From the NCBI GenBank assembly GCA_020636215.1, contig JACJYG010000006.1:1240001-1304000 (forward strand): 64,000 nt of DNA. Reading direction: 5' to 3'. Shown here piece by piece: positions 24,444-33,195 of the stretch. This DNA is from Lewinellaceae bacterium (GTDB lineage Bacteria; Bacteroidota; Bacteroidia; Chitinophagales; Saprospiraceae). The translations under genes were made by a program, and so were the position numbers. The notes under the pieces are model-generated. The model had not been told where the DNA came from and searched no databases. It saw only the letters and a program-made list of their open reading frames with translations. Each line of letters starts with the position of its first letter. The first letter of the stretch is position 1.

Positions 24444-26444
24444 CTACTTATAGCTCCGCGTTTTCAATTCGATATTTTCGAAGACCAGCTCTTCCTTGTG
24501 CAGAACGGGTTCTGCCTCCCAACCCTTGTATTCCCATGCCGAAACGAAGGCGTAATCTGCGTCGTTGCGCTGGGCTTCTCCCTCTTCAGACTGGTACTCT
24601 TCGCGGAAATGGCCTCCACAGGATTCATTGCGGTTGAGGGCGTCCAGCACCATCAGTTCACCCATTTCCAGGAAATCAGCTACGCGTTGGGCTTTTTCCA
24701 ACTCGGGGTTGTATTCTTCCGTGGAGCCGGGGATAAAGACGTCCTTGTAAAACTCCTCGCGCAGTTCACGGATCATCTTACGGGCTTTTTGCAGGCCATC
24801 GGCATTGCGGGCCATACCACAATATTCCCACATGATCTTGCCGAGGCGGCGGTGGAAACTTTCTACCGACTGGCTGCCTTTGATGTTGATCATGCCTTCC
24901 AGGCGCTCGCGGGTTTGATTTTCTGCTTCCACGAACTCCTTGGCGTCCGGGCTGAATTTTGGCGTCCGGATCTCATTGCTGAGGAACTGCCCGATGGTAT
25001 AAGGCAATACGAAATAGCCGTCGGCCAGGCCCTGCATCAGTGCTGAAGCGCCGAGGCGGTTGGCGCCATGGTCGGAAAAGTTGCACTCTCCTGTGGCGAA
25101 CAGGCCAGGGATGTTGGTCTCCAGGTTGTAGTCCACCCACAGGCCACCCATGGTGTAGTGGACAGCCGGGTAAATCTTCATCGGCATCTTATAGGGATTT
25201 TCCCCTGTGATCTTTTCGTACATCTCGAAAAGATTGCCATACTTTTCGGAAATCACCGCTTCGCCTAGTTCGCGGATCTTCTCGGGGCTGGGGTCATGCA
25301 TCCCCATGGAGTGGGCTTTAGATTTCCCATAGCGCTCGATAGCGGCGGTGAAGTCCAGGAAAACGGCCAGGCCGGTCGGTGCGACACCCAGGCCTTCATC
25401 GCAGGCGGTTTTAGAGGCGCGGGAAGCAACATCGCGCGGCACCAGGTTGCCGAAAGCGGGGTAGCGGCGTTCCAGGAAATAATCGCGGTCCTCTTCGGCA
25501 ATATCTCTTCCGGTTTTTTGGCCTTCGCGAATGGCTTTAGCGTCTTCCTTTTTCTTTGGAACCCATACCCGGCCGTCGTTGCGCAGTGACTCCGACATCA
25601 GCGTCAGCTTCGACTGGTAGTCGCCTGATTGTGGAATGCAGGTGGGGTGGATCTGGGTGAAACAAGGGTTGGCCATATAAGCGCCCCGGCGCACGGCGCG
25701 CCAGGCTGCCGTCACATTGCACATCATGGCGTTGGTCGACAGGTAGAAAACGTTGCTGTAGCCACCGGTGCCCAGTACCACACAGTGGGCGGCAAAACGT
25801 TCCAGCTTCCCGGTCACCAGGTTGCGGGCGATGATGCCCCGTGCTTTTCCATCGACGAGCACGAGGTCCAGCATTTCGTGGCGGTTGTACATCTCTACGG
25901 TACCCAGTGCGATCTGGCGCGATAAGGCCTGGTAGGCGCCCAACAGCAACTGCTGGCCGGTTTGGCCACGGGCGTAGAAAGTACGGCTCACCTGCACGCC
26001 ACCAAAAGAGCGATTGTCGAGCAAGCCACCGTAATCTCTGGCGAAAGGAACGCCCTGGGCTACTGCCTGATCAATGATATTGCGGCTTACCTCCGCCAGG
26101 CGGTATACATTGGACTCACGCGAGCGGTAATCCCCACCTTTTATGGTATCGTAAAAAAGGCGATAGACGCTATCGCCATCGTTAGCGTAATTTTTGGCGG
26201 CATTAATGCCACCTTGTGCTGCAATACTGTGCGCACGACGAGGGCTGTCGTGGAAAGTAAAACACTTGACGTTATAGCCCAATTCACCCAGGGTGGCGGC
26301 GGCTGATGCGCCGGCCAGGCCCGTGCCAACCACGATGATGTCAATACGGCGTTTATTATTGGGAGCTACCAGGTTCATGGTGCCGCGGTATCGCGTCCAT
26401 TTCTCTGCTAATGGCCCGGGAGGGGTTTTGCTATCTAAACTCAT
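24444..26444 (-). CDS. sdhA: Succinate dehydrogenase flavoprotein subunit
   Basis: Catalytic subunit (666 aa) that oxidises succinate to fumarate. It shows the FAD-binding IIVVGTGLAGASAAATLGELGY, the flavin-attachment region RRAHSIAAQGGINAAKNY with the His, active-site segments TQIHPTCIP and HYTMGGLWVDYNLETNIPGL, and GANRLGASALMQGLADGY. The size and the YANDGDSV insertion are typical of the B-type enzyme of Bacteroidota. It lies between sdhC (65 bp upstream) and sdhB. Confidence 0.96.
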   Translation of the reverse strand: MSLDSKTPPGPLAEKWTRYRGTMNLVAPNNKRRIDIIVVGTGLAGASAAATLGELGYNVKCFTFHDSPRRAHSIAAQGGINAAKNYANDGDSVYRLFYDTIKGGDYRSRESNVYRLAEVSRNIIDQAVAQGVPFARDYGGLLDNRSFGGVQVSRTFYARGQTGQQLLLGAYQALSRQIALGTVEMYNRHEMLDLVLVDGKARGIIARNLVTGKLERFAAHCVVLGTGGYSNVFYLSTNAMMCNVTAAWRAVRRGAYMANPCFTQIHPTCIPQSGDYQSKLTLMSESLRNDGRVWVPKKKEDAKAIREGQKTGRDIAEEDRDYFLERRYPAFGNLVPRDVASRASKTACDEGLGVAPTGLAVFLDFTAAIERYGKSKAHSMGMHDPSPEKIRELGEAVISEKYGNLFEMYEKITGENPYKMPMKIYPAVHYTMGGLWVDYNLETNIPGLFATGECNFSDHGANRLGASALMQGLADGYFVLPYTIGQFLSNEIRTPKFSPDAKEFVEAENQTRERLEGMINIKGSQSVESFHRRLGKIMWEYCGMARNADGLQKARKMIRELREEFYKDVFIPGSTEEYNPELEKAQRVADFLEMGELMVLDALNRNESCGGHFREEYQSEEGEAQRNDADYAFVSAWEYKGWEAEPVLHKEELVFENIELKTRSYK

Positions 26445-26509
26445 AATATCGATGATTTTGAGCGGTTTATCAATATTCGTTGACTAATGCCTCTGGAGTT
26501 AGCTCCCGA

Positions 26510-27220
26510 TTACATGAAAAAATACATGTAAATGGGGATGATGGCAAAGCCCAGTGGAACCAGAATAGAGTATGCTTTGCCCACCCACTTGATGAAAGGC
26601 GTATATTTATGGTGGTTGATGCCCAGCGTTTGGAATGCGCTTTGGAAGCCATGGTTGAGGTGATAGGCGATGACTACCATGGAAACTACGTAAAAAATGA
26701 CGTAACCAAGGCTCTCGTAAGCTTCCGCCACGATCGAGTAGAGGTTTTTCACCTCAACCCCATCATAGTAAGCCATTGGCAGATGCCCCAACTTCATTTG
26801 CAGCCAGAACTGGTACATGTGAATGGCGAGGAAAATGAAAATAATGGTGCCCAGCCAGCCCATATTGGAAGCGGCAAAACTGTTGGTGCCGACGACCTTG
26901 TTGACCTTAACCGCATAGCCCTGGTTGCCGCGCGCCTTGCGGTTTTTACTCCACAGCAGCCATCCCTGTATTGCATGGATCAGGATCGAGGCGTACAGCA
27001 GGTAGGAAACTGTTTTTATAAGCGGGTTGGAGGTCATGAACTTGCTATAGAGGTTGAAGGCTTTACCCGGATCGCCTGCAGGGTCGTGGGCAAGGAACGG
27101 CAACAGTTGCAGGTTGCCCGCCAGGTGGACTAGTAAGAAAAGTATTAGGAACAAACCGGTCAGGCTCATTACTACCTTCCGGCCGATGGAAGAGGTCAAA
27201 AAATCAGAAAACCAGCTCAT
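26510..27220 (-). CDS. sdhC: Succinate dehydrogenase cytochrome b subunit
   Basis: A single 236-aa membrane anchor with five hydrophobic helices, as in the two-heme B-type complex II that uses menaquinone. Histidines that may bind heme are in LVHLAGNLQ, HAIQGW, IHMYQFW and AYHLNHGFQSAFQ. There is no separate sdhD. It is the first gene of the sdhCAB operon, with a well-placed candidate promoter at 27280-27310. Confidence 0.94.
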   Translation of the reverse strand: MSWFSDFLTSSIGRKVVMSLTGLFLILFLLVHLAGNLQLLPFLAHDPAGDPGKAFNLYSKFMTSNPLIKTVSYLLYASILIHAIQGWLLWSKNRKARGNQGYAVKVNKVVGTNSFAASNMGWLGTIIFIFLAIHMYQFWLQMKLGHLPMAYYDGVEVKNLYSIVAEAYESLGYVIFYVVSMVVIAYHLNHGFQSAFQTLGINHHKYTPFIKWVGKAYSILVPLGFAIIPIYMYFFM

Positions 27221-27279
27221 ATTGATGTTGTTTTGCGTTTTGTATTTTTGCCCGTTCTTGCATAGAAATCAGGAGCCTA

Positions 27280-27310
27280 CAAATCTATTTCATAAGACGC
27301 ACTTGCCCAA
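27280..27310 (-). promoter_or_regulatory. Candidate promoter of sdhCAB
   Basis: The minus strand has TTG (27310-27308), a 20-bp spacer, then TAGATTTG (27287-27280), fitting the Bacteroidetes -33/-7 pattern TTTG-N19/20-TAnnTTTG apart from one T. The leader to sdhC would be about 53 nt. Confidence 0.6.
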
Positions 27311-27486
27311 CTTATGTTCACGTTACCTTTTGGGCGCGTTTTTATTTAGAATGATTCGAAATAAAAGAAAAATTCTTCCGCCAGCACCGGCTGTCCCTGA
27401 ATTTCCAGAAAAGGGAACTGCTGATCTGGGAAATTCAGAGAGGGGCAATGCTGGAAGAGCCAGGATTGGCCAACCGGAAGGAATGA

Positions 27487-27903
27487 AAGTCGTCTTTTCC
27501 TAAAATTGCCCCTTATTTTCCCAGGCTCAACGGGACAGCCTACAGAAGAAAGGGTGTCACCTTCATAGATTTTGCCAAAGGCAAGCCTATCCTCAGCCTG
27601 CAGAATAGCTTCGAGATGATGCAGCAACTTTTCGTGGGCCTGCGCCGCGGCTCGGGGGCCACGGTCATCTCTTCTTCCGGCGTGCAGGTGAGTTATGAGG
27701 ATGCGGATTGGGCGAATGGAGCGTTCACCTATGCTTTCCTGTACGGCCTAAAGACGATGAAAGCGGATGCCAATGGAGACGGCCAGGTGACGGCCTCCGA
27801 GATCCAGGCCTTCGTAGGCGAGTATGTCCCCCGGCTGACGGGAGGGCTGCAGGTACCGGCCTTTCGGCGGGAGAATCTGGAGTTCGATTTTCGGGTGTGG
27901 TGA
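27487..27903 (+). pseudogene. Truncated caspase-fold (C14) protein remnant
   Basis: An open frame of 138 codons follows an in-frame TGA at 27484 and has no proper start near its beginning. From about codon 45 it reads GSGATVISSSGVQVSYED, then WANGAFTYAFLYGL, an acidic DANGDGQVTASEIQAFV, and TGGLQVPAFRREN. This order matches the C-terminal half of bacterial caspase-like domains, after the catalytic Cys. The His and Cys half is missing and nothing upstream encodes it. It is either a 5'-deleted gene or a small protein from an internal ATG at 27616. Confidence 0.6.
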
Positions 27904-28005
27904 ACAGGAATTCATCATTTCAGGTTGGAAGTTTCCCTCTTGAAGCTTATTTTTTAACCTGTTTTGGTTTTTTGGTGTTAATTACCAAAAACGGACTCCT
28001 CCGAT

Positions 28006-28512
28006 ATGGAAAAAGCTAAGCAACCGCCAAAAATAAACTTCAACCACTTCCTCGAAAAATTCCCGGAAGTCGATCTTCCCATCACCCTTGGGGAAGAAAC
28101 ACACCACGTATTTAGCAATCAGAACGACCCTTTGCCAGTGGCGATGATCGAGCAGTTCATCCTGCCCATCGAAGAAGAACCCGCTGATGATTATACGGAA
28201 TTCGTGCCTTGCATGAAAATCGCCAATACCGGCGACTTTTATGCCATCATCTACTGGCGGGCGGGCCTGCTCAACTATCAGTACAGGCTGGCCACTTTTA
28301 CCAAAAAAGGCGAATATATCGACAAACGCATTATCGCCGGAACCTTCTCCGACGGGGAGGCGTTAACCACCTCAGTGGCAACTATCGATGAAGAATGGGC
28401 TATCTTTGTCGCTTCCGGCCGGTCCGGAGACAGCCTCCTTGCTTACGATGCCGCCTCCAGTACCGCCTACCAACTGGAGCTCCTCCCCGATGGAAAGATT
28501 ATCAATAGCTAA
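28006..28512 (+). CDS. Conserved-looking hypothetical protein (168 aa)
   Basis: A cytoplasmic-looking 168-aa protein without signal peptide or membrane helix. The N-terminus (NFNHFLEKFPEVDLPITLGEE) is followed by alternating beta-strand segments (FYAIIYWRAG, YQYRLATFTKKGEYIDKRIIAG, TVATIDEEWAIFVASG type), suggestive of a small beta-propeller-like or beta-sandwich fold. The codon usage and composition look genuine. No family was recognised and neighbours give no clear hint. Confidence 0.7.
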   Translation: MEKAKQPPKINFNHFLEKFPEVDLPITLGEETHHVFSNQNDPLPVAMIEQFILPIEEEPADDYTEFVPCMKIANTGDFYAIIYWRAGLLNYQYRLATFTKKGEYIDKRIIAGTFSDGEALTTSVATIDEEWAIFVASGRSGDSLLAYDAASSTAYQLELLPDGKIINS

Positions 28513-28715
28513 TCAGGGCAGGTAATAGAGGAAAACGGACATTAGGAGGCATTTTTTTTCAGGTGCCGTACACCTGGAGCTATTTTTTTTGTTTAATCAG
28601 TATGGCCTGCTGAAAAGCTTGCCATTTCCAACGGGCGGAAATCAAAAAACGAACGAAAACCAACGTATAAACCCCGCCCAGCGCAGAAAATCGCGCCAAA
28701 TACACGAAATAAAAC

Positions 28716-30977
28716 ATGAGTAAAAGTCGAAAATCTAAAAAAACCGGTAATAAGCTAACCACACAGCAACTTCAAAAAGAGATCCTCAATCTTTTCAAGC
28801 GGCACCCCAAAAAACGGCTCAACCCCAAACAGATTATCCGCAAGCTGAATGTTGAAAACAATAAGGATTCCGTTCAATCTGCCCTCGACAAACTGGTCGA
28901 AGAACAACACATTTTTGCACTTGGTGATTACAGGTATCAACTGAAAAGGCAACCACCTTCGGATGGCGCCCCTTCCAATACCTCAGAAGGCGCTTTTCAG
29001 GAGGGGACGGTCGATATGACCCGCTCTGGAGATGCTTATATCACCGGCACCGGACTCGGAAACGATATCCATGTTTCCGCCAAGTACATGAATACTGCCA
29101 TGCATGGCGATAAGGTTCGCATACGCGCCTGGACGCCCCGCGGCCGCCGCAAGCCGGAAGGAGAAGTCGTCAAAGTTCTGGAGCGTGCCCGCGAACACTT
29201 CATCGGCACACTTTGGCTCTATCCACGGCACGCCATCGTCGGCCTCGACACCCGCCTGCCCATGGATGTCACCGTTGAATTGGACCGCATCCGCGACGCA
29301 CAGGATGGCGACCGCGTGGTAGTCCAGATTCTGGAATGGGCCGGCGGTAAACACAAATCTCCTACCGGAGCCGTCACAGCAGTACTGGGCAAGGCTGGCA
29401 GCAATGATGTGGAAATGAAATCTATCCTCATCAAAAATGGCTTTGAACTGGACTTCCCGGAGGAAGTGCTCCGCCAGTCCGAAAACCTACCCGCCAAGAT
29501 CAGCCCGCAGGAAATCGAACTGCGTCGCGATATGCGCGACATCCCTACCTTCACCATTGACCCCGAAGACGCTAAGGACTTCGACGATGCTTTGTCGATC
29601 AGATACCTCGAGAATGGGGAAGTTGAGGTCGGCGTTCACATCGCCGATGTGACACATTACGTCAAGGATGATTCCCCACTGGACCAGGAAGCCTTTAAGC
29701 GGTCGACTTCCGTTTATCTGGTCGACCGGGTGTTGCCCATGTTACCAGAGCGTTTGTCTAATGACCTTTGTTCTTTGAGGCCTAACGAAGACCGCCTTGC
29801 TTTTTCCGCCATTTTCATCCTCGACAAAGGCATGAAAGTGATCCACCGTTGGTTCGGCCGCACGGTCATTCATTCGGATCGCCGCTTTTCCTACGGCGAG
29901 GCGCAGGAAGTACTCGAAGGGCACAGTGATGAAATGGGCGCTGAACTACGCCACCTCAACAAGATATCCAAGCACCTCCGCAAGCAGCGGTTCAAAAACG
30001 GCGCTATCAATTTCGAGACGGATGAAGTGCGCTTCCACCTCGATGAGCATGGCGTGCCGGTGCAGGTATTTGTGAAGGAACGCAAAGACGCCCACCTTCT
30101 CATAGAAGATTTCATGCTGTTGGCCAACCGCGAAGTGGCCACCTTTATCAGTATGAAAGGCCGGGATGAGGAGATCCCTTACATTTATCGCGTGCACGAT
30201 GAACCCGACCCCGACAAGGTCGCCGAGCTGGCGCGTTTCGCCCGCGAGATGGGGTTTGATATGAACATCAGCACGCCCCGCGAAATATCCCGTTCCTACA
30301 ACCGCCTGGCCGAAGAAACCGAAAAGAATCCTTCTCTGAAATTACTGAGCCCTATTGCTATCCGCACCATGGCGAAGGCGGAGTACAGCTCCGAAAATAT
30401 CGGCCACTATGGCCTGGGCTTCAACTATTATACCCACTTTACTTCGCCCATCCGCCGGTATTCCGACGTGCTGGCGCACCGCCTGCTGGAGCGCAACCTC
30501 GGCGGACAGTTCTACCGCAGCAATAAAGTGAAACTGGAAGAGCAGTGTAAACACATCTCCCAGCAGGAACGTCGCGCCACGGATGCCGAGCGCGAATCCA
30601 TCAAGTACAAACAGGTGGAATACATCAGCAAGCACTTAGGAGAAACCTTCCCCGGCCTGATCTCCGGCTTCCTCGACCGCGGCTTCTTCGTCGAATTGAC
30701 CGATAGCCGCGTGGAAGGCATGGTTCAGTTCGAAACCCTCGACGAGCCTTTCACCGTTGGTGATTCCCGCTTGAGTATGAACGGCGCCTATTCCGGGAAA
30801 GAATATAAAATGGGACAGGAGGTACAGGTGCGCATCGCCCGCGCCGACCTGGCCAAACGGCAGGTGGAAATGGAATGGATCCGGGAAGAGGAAGGAGAAC
30901 TGGCTACTGCGGGAAAACAAAAAGGAAGAAATACGCCTAAAAGCGCTAGAAACAATAGAGGCAGAAGAAAAGGGTAG
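28716..30977 (+). CDS. rnr: Ribonuclease R
   Basis: Processive 3'-5' exoribonuclease (753 aa) that degrades structured RNA and works with SmpB-tmRNA quality control. Order of domains: N-terminal winged-helix region (about 10-75), cold-shock domains (about 95-240), the RNB catalytic domain with FTIDPEDAKDFDDALS (metal-binding Asp residues), VYLVDRVLPMLPERLSN and YSSENIGHYGLGFNYYTHFTSPIRRYSD, and a C-terminal S1 domain (about 640-720) followed by a basic tail (KQKGRNTPKSARNNRGRRKG). Confidence 0.96.
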   Translation: MSKSRKSKKTGNKLTTQQLQKEILNLFKRHPKKRLNPKQIIRKLNVENNKDSVQSALDKLVEEQHIFALGDYRYQLKRQPPSDGAPSNTSEGAFQEGTVDMTRSGDAYITGTGLGNDIHVSAKYMNTAMHGDKVRIRAWTPRGRRKPEGEVVKVLERAREHFIGTLWLYPRHAIVGLDTRLPMDVTVELDRIRDAQDGDRVVVQILEWAGGKHKSPTGAVTAVLGKAGSNDVEMKSILIKNGFELDFPEEVLRQSENLPAKISPQEIELRRDMRDIPTFTIDPEDAKDFDDALSIRYLENGEVEVGVHIADVTHYVKDDSPLDQEAFKRSTSVYLVDRVLPMLPERLSNDLCSLRPNEDRLAFSAIFILDKGMKVIHRWFGRTVIHSDRRFSYGEAQEVLEGHSDEMGAELRHLNKISKHLRKQRFKNGAINFETDEVRFHLDEHGVPVQVFVKERKDAHLLIEDFMLLANREVATFISMKGRDEEIPYIYRVHDEPDPDKVAELARFAREMGFDMNISTPREISRSYNRLAEETEKNPSLKLLSPIAIRTMAKAEYSSENIGHYGLGFNYYTHFTSPIRRYSDVLAHRLLERNLGGQFYRSNKVKLEEQCKHISQQERRATDAERESIKYKQVEYISKHLGETFPGLISGFLDRGFFVELTDSRVEGMVQFETLDEPFTVGDSRLSMNGAYSGKEYKMGQEVQVRIARADLAKRQVEMEWIREEEGELATAGKQKGRNTPKSARNNRGRRKG

Positions 30978-31084
30978 GGCGGTAAATGTGTTTGAGGGCC
31001 GGAGCGATCTCTCGAACAATCAAACGCGCTCGACAATAGAGATCATTGGCAATATTATCCGGCCTGGGGCGCCCCAAAAAGCGA

Positions 31085-31117
31085 AACCGCCAGCTCCTAA
31101 GGTTGGTGCTGGCGGTT
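31085..31117 (-). terminator. Probable terminator of the 31173-32126 lipoprotein gene
   Basis: AACCGCCAGC and GCTGGCGGTT (31085-31094, 31108-31117) form a 10-bp perfect stem with a 13-nt loop. On the minus strand it is followed within a few bases by TTTTT. It lies between two convergent genes and may also stop rnr transcription. Confidence 0.6.
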
Positions 31118-31172
31118 CGGAAAAATATTTGAAGGAAAACGTGGTGTTCTGAATAGGTCTTTATCCGAAACC

Positions 31173-32126
31173 CTAGAGGTTATCAAGGGCGAAAAGGATG
31201 TCTGATAAAAGGGCCTTTTGAGGCACAACACTAATCTTTAGATTCTCCGAAATGATAATTGGCTGCCTGGCGAAGTAATATTCTTCTTCATCCCCTTCAG
31301 AAATAACAATTATTTCCGCTTTGGAACCTGCCGGAAGCCCTTGCTGGCACACCTGCGGAAGGGTTTCATCAAAGGCGTTGAAAGGTACTACCGAATTCAT
31401 GTTCTGCAAGGTCAGGAACACGGCAGTATTATGCTTCGTAAAACCAATAGGCAGTTTCACACAAGCGGGCACCTTTCCCCCGGAGGTAGTATTTGCATAC
31501 AATGCGCACTGCATCCATCCGAGGCTGGTGGCGCTGATTTCAATGCCTTCCAGCCATTGGTCCGTAGCCGGGTCAAATACTTGCGCGGCCTGAATGCGTT
31601 TTTCGGTGTCTGGCGCCTCCATCCATTCAATTGCTCCGGAATCAGCCGGCGCCGCCGTAAACAAACGCATTTCCGGACGGTAAGCGGTAGTGGCCAGCCG
31701 TATGAGTATCGTTTGGCCACTCGCCAGCCGAAGCGGCCGGCCTTCCTGCCGGACGTCCAGGTTGATCATACTGACGAGCTGAAGTATTCGCCCACCGGAA
31801 GACGTCCCAATGTTAAATCGGATAAGGCTTCCTTTATCGTGAATCTCAAGTAAGTTTGCCTGAACCAACCCGGAGACAGGGCTCCCATCCATCTGGGTGA
31901 AAGCATTGGCGGGAATGATGACCTGTCCTTCGCCGGGCACAACAATGGTTTGCTCCTCAGAAACATCCCAATTGTGCTGCAGCGGTGCTGTCTGTACGCT
32001 CCCGAAGAAGCGCATAATATCACCGGAAGACAGGGTTGCCGGTTCGAAGACGTCAATATCTTCTTGGCAACCGAAAGTAAAAAAGATCATCAAACCTATT
32101 CCAAAGTATCCGGGAAGCCTTCTCAT
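31173..32126 (-). CDS. Putative lipoprotein of unknown function (317 aa)
   Basis: The ATG at 32126 opens MRRLPGYFGIGLMIFFTFGC, a lipoprotein signal with Cys20, followed by acidic residues QEDID. The mature part has beta-sandwich-like blocks (EGQVIIPANAFTQMDGSPVSG, LLEIHDKGSLIRFN, GGRILQLVSMINLDVRQEGRPL) that resemble ZU5-like surface lipoproteins of Bacteroidota in which a value is stored as PANAF...DG. A longer frame to 32186 would put 20 basic residues before the signal and is less likely. The upstream gap begins the 1-kb repeat island. Confidence 0.75.
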   Translation of the reverse strand: MRRLPGYFGIGLMIFFTFGCQEDIDVFEPATLSSGDIMRFFGSVQTAPLQHNWDVSEEQTIVVPGEGQVIIPANAFTQMDGSPVSGLVQANLLEIHDKGSLIRFNIGTSSGGRILQLVSMINLDVRQEGRPLRLASGQTILIRLATTAYRPEMRLFTAAPADSGAIEWMEAPDTEKRIQAAQVFDPATDQWLEGIEISATSLGWMQCALYANTTSGGKVPACVKLPIGFTKHNTAVFLTLQNMNSVVPFNAFDETLPQVCQQGLPAGSKAEIIVISEGDEEEYYFARQPIIISENLKISVVPQKALLSDILFALDNL

Positions 32127-32400
32127 TAAGCTCTGACTTTGTTTAAACCTCCGGTAAATCCTCCGGTGTTTGGATTGTATGTACATGGCTTAGACTCCCC
32201 AAACTTCCAAAGCGTTGCCTGGAGGGCGATTTTTTTTCTGACGTGCTGGCTGGATGGGGCCATGGTGGGGCAAGTGTTTCTGGTGTGCCCCGTACGTTTA
32301 AAGTATCTCATGATGCCTATAGGGCTTGTAAGTCAGGTGGGGCTGGGGCCGCGCAAGACAGGAAAAGTCTCTTGAGACGGGCACGTTTTGAACAATGATA

Positions 32401-32480
32401 GTGTTCAGGAGTTCGTGTCCCGTCCCTAGGGGCCGGGTAAATTATCGAGTCCCGTCCTTGAGGGCCGGGTAAAGTTCGAG
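32401..32480 (+). repeat. Partial copies of the 107-bp dispersed element
   Basis: GTGTTCAGGAGTTCGTGTCC then CGTCCCTAGGGGCCGGGTAA match the first half of the element at 3778-3883 (minus strand). The block GTCCCGTCC(C/T)T(A/T)(G)GGGCCGGGTAAA is duplicated immediately (about 32450-32473), so this is one half copy plus a second fragment. Confidence 0.8.
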
Positions 32481-32483
32481 TTA

Positions 32484-32643
32484 CCCACCGACCTACCGGC
32501 CTACCGACCTCCAGACCTACCGACCTCCCGACCTCCCGACCTACCGACCTACCGACCTCCCGACCTCCAGACCTACCGACCTCCCGACCTCCCGACCTCC
32601 CGACCTCCCGACCTCCCGACCTCCCGACCTCCCGACCTCCCGA
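32484..32643 (+). repeat. 8-bp tandem repeat array
   Basis: About twenty units of CGACCTCC/CGACCTAC, with a few CAGACCTAC-type 9-bp variants, ending in a near-perfect run of nine CGACCTCC units. It leads straight into copy B of the 107-bp element, as the 7-bp array at 3891-3981 does for copy A. Confidence 0.93.
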
Positions 32644-32750
32644 GGGAGTGATCAGGAGTTCGTGTCCCGTCCTTGAGGGCCGAATATACTTTGTGTGCCC
32701 CGAAAGCCCAGTAAAATCAGGGCGTCCCTGATCATGGCGGAGGATTTGAC
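32644..32750 (+). repeat. Dispersed 107-bp element, copy B
   Basis: Plus-strand counterpart of copy A at 3778-3883 (minus). Start GGGAGTGATCAGGAGTT, middle GTGTCCCGTCCTTGAGGGCC, end CAGTAAAATCAGGGCGTCCC then TGATCATGGCGGAGGATTT. The central 25 bases differ most between copies. It is followed by 55 bp including a run of ten C (32788-32797) and then the 9-bp array. Confidence 0.85.
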
Positions 32751-32805
32751 GCATTTATTTTAAAACGCCCTGAACAATCGAACAGCTCCCCCCCCCCGGG
32801 CCCCC

Positions 32806-33105
32806 ACTAGACGTACCAGACATACTAGACATACCAGACACACCAGACGTACCAGACGTACCAGACGTACCAGACACACCAGACGACCAGACATACCAGA
32901 CGTACCAGACACACCAGACGACCAGACATACCAGACGACCAGACATACTAGACATACCAGACATACCAGACGACCAGACACACCAGACACACCAGACACA
33001 CCAGACGACCAGACATACCAGACGACCAGACATACCAGACATACCAGACGTACCAGACGACCAGACGTATGAGACGTATGAGACACCCCAGACGCCCCAG
33101 ACGCC
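32806..33105 (-). repeat. 9-bp tandem repeat array upstream of the LEA-like gene
   Basis: About 33 units; read on the minus strand they are GTCTGGTAT, GTCTGGTGT, GTCTGGTAC and GTCTAGTAT, the same family as the arrays at 3633-3731 and 60216-60547. Several 8-bp units (ACCAGACG followed directly by ACCAGAC) shift the phase. The array ends 90 bp before the start at 33196. Confidence 0.94.
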
Positions 33106-33195
33106 CAATGCACCTTGGCCGAAAAAACTTTACGATCTGTTTTTATTTCCTTATTTTATCAACTACTATTGTATGGACTTAAATCTCAATCAACT

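Noticed and set aside
32140..33120. Remnant of an insertion sequence in the repeat island
   Set aside because: No transposase-like frame; every open frame here comes from tandem repeats.
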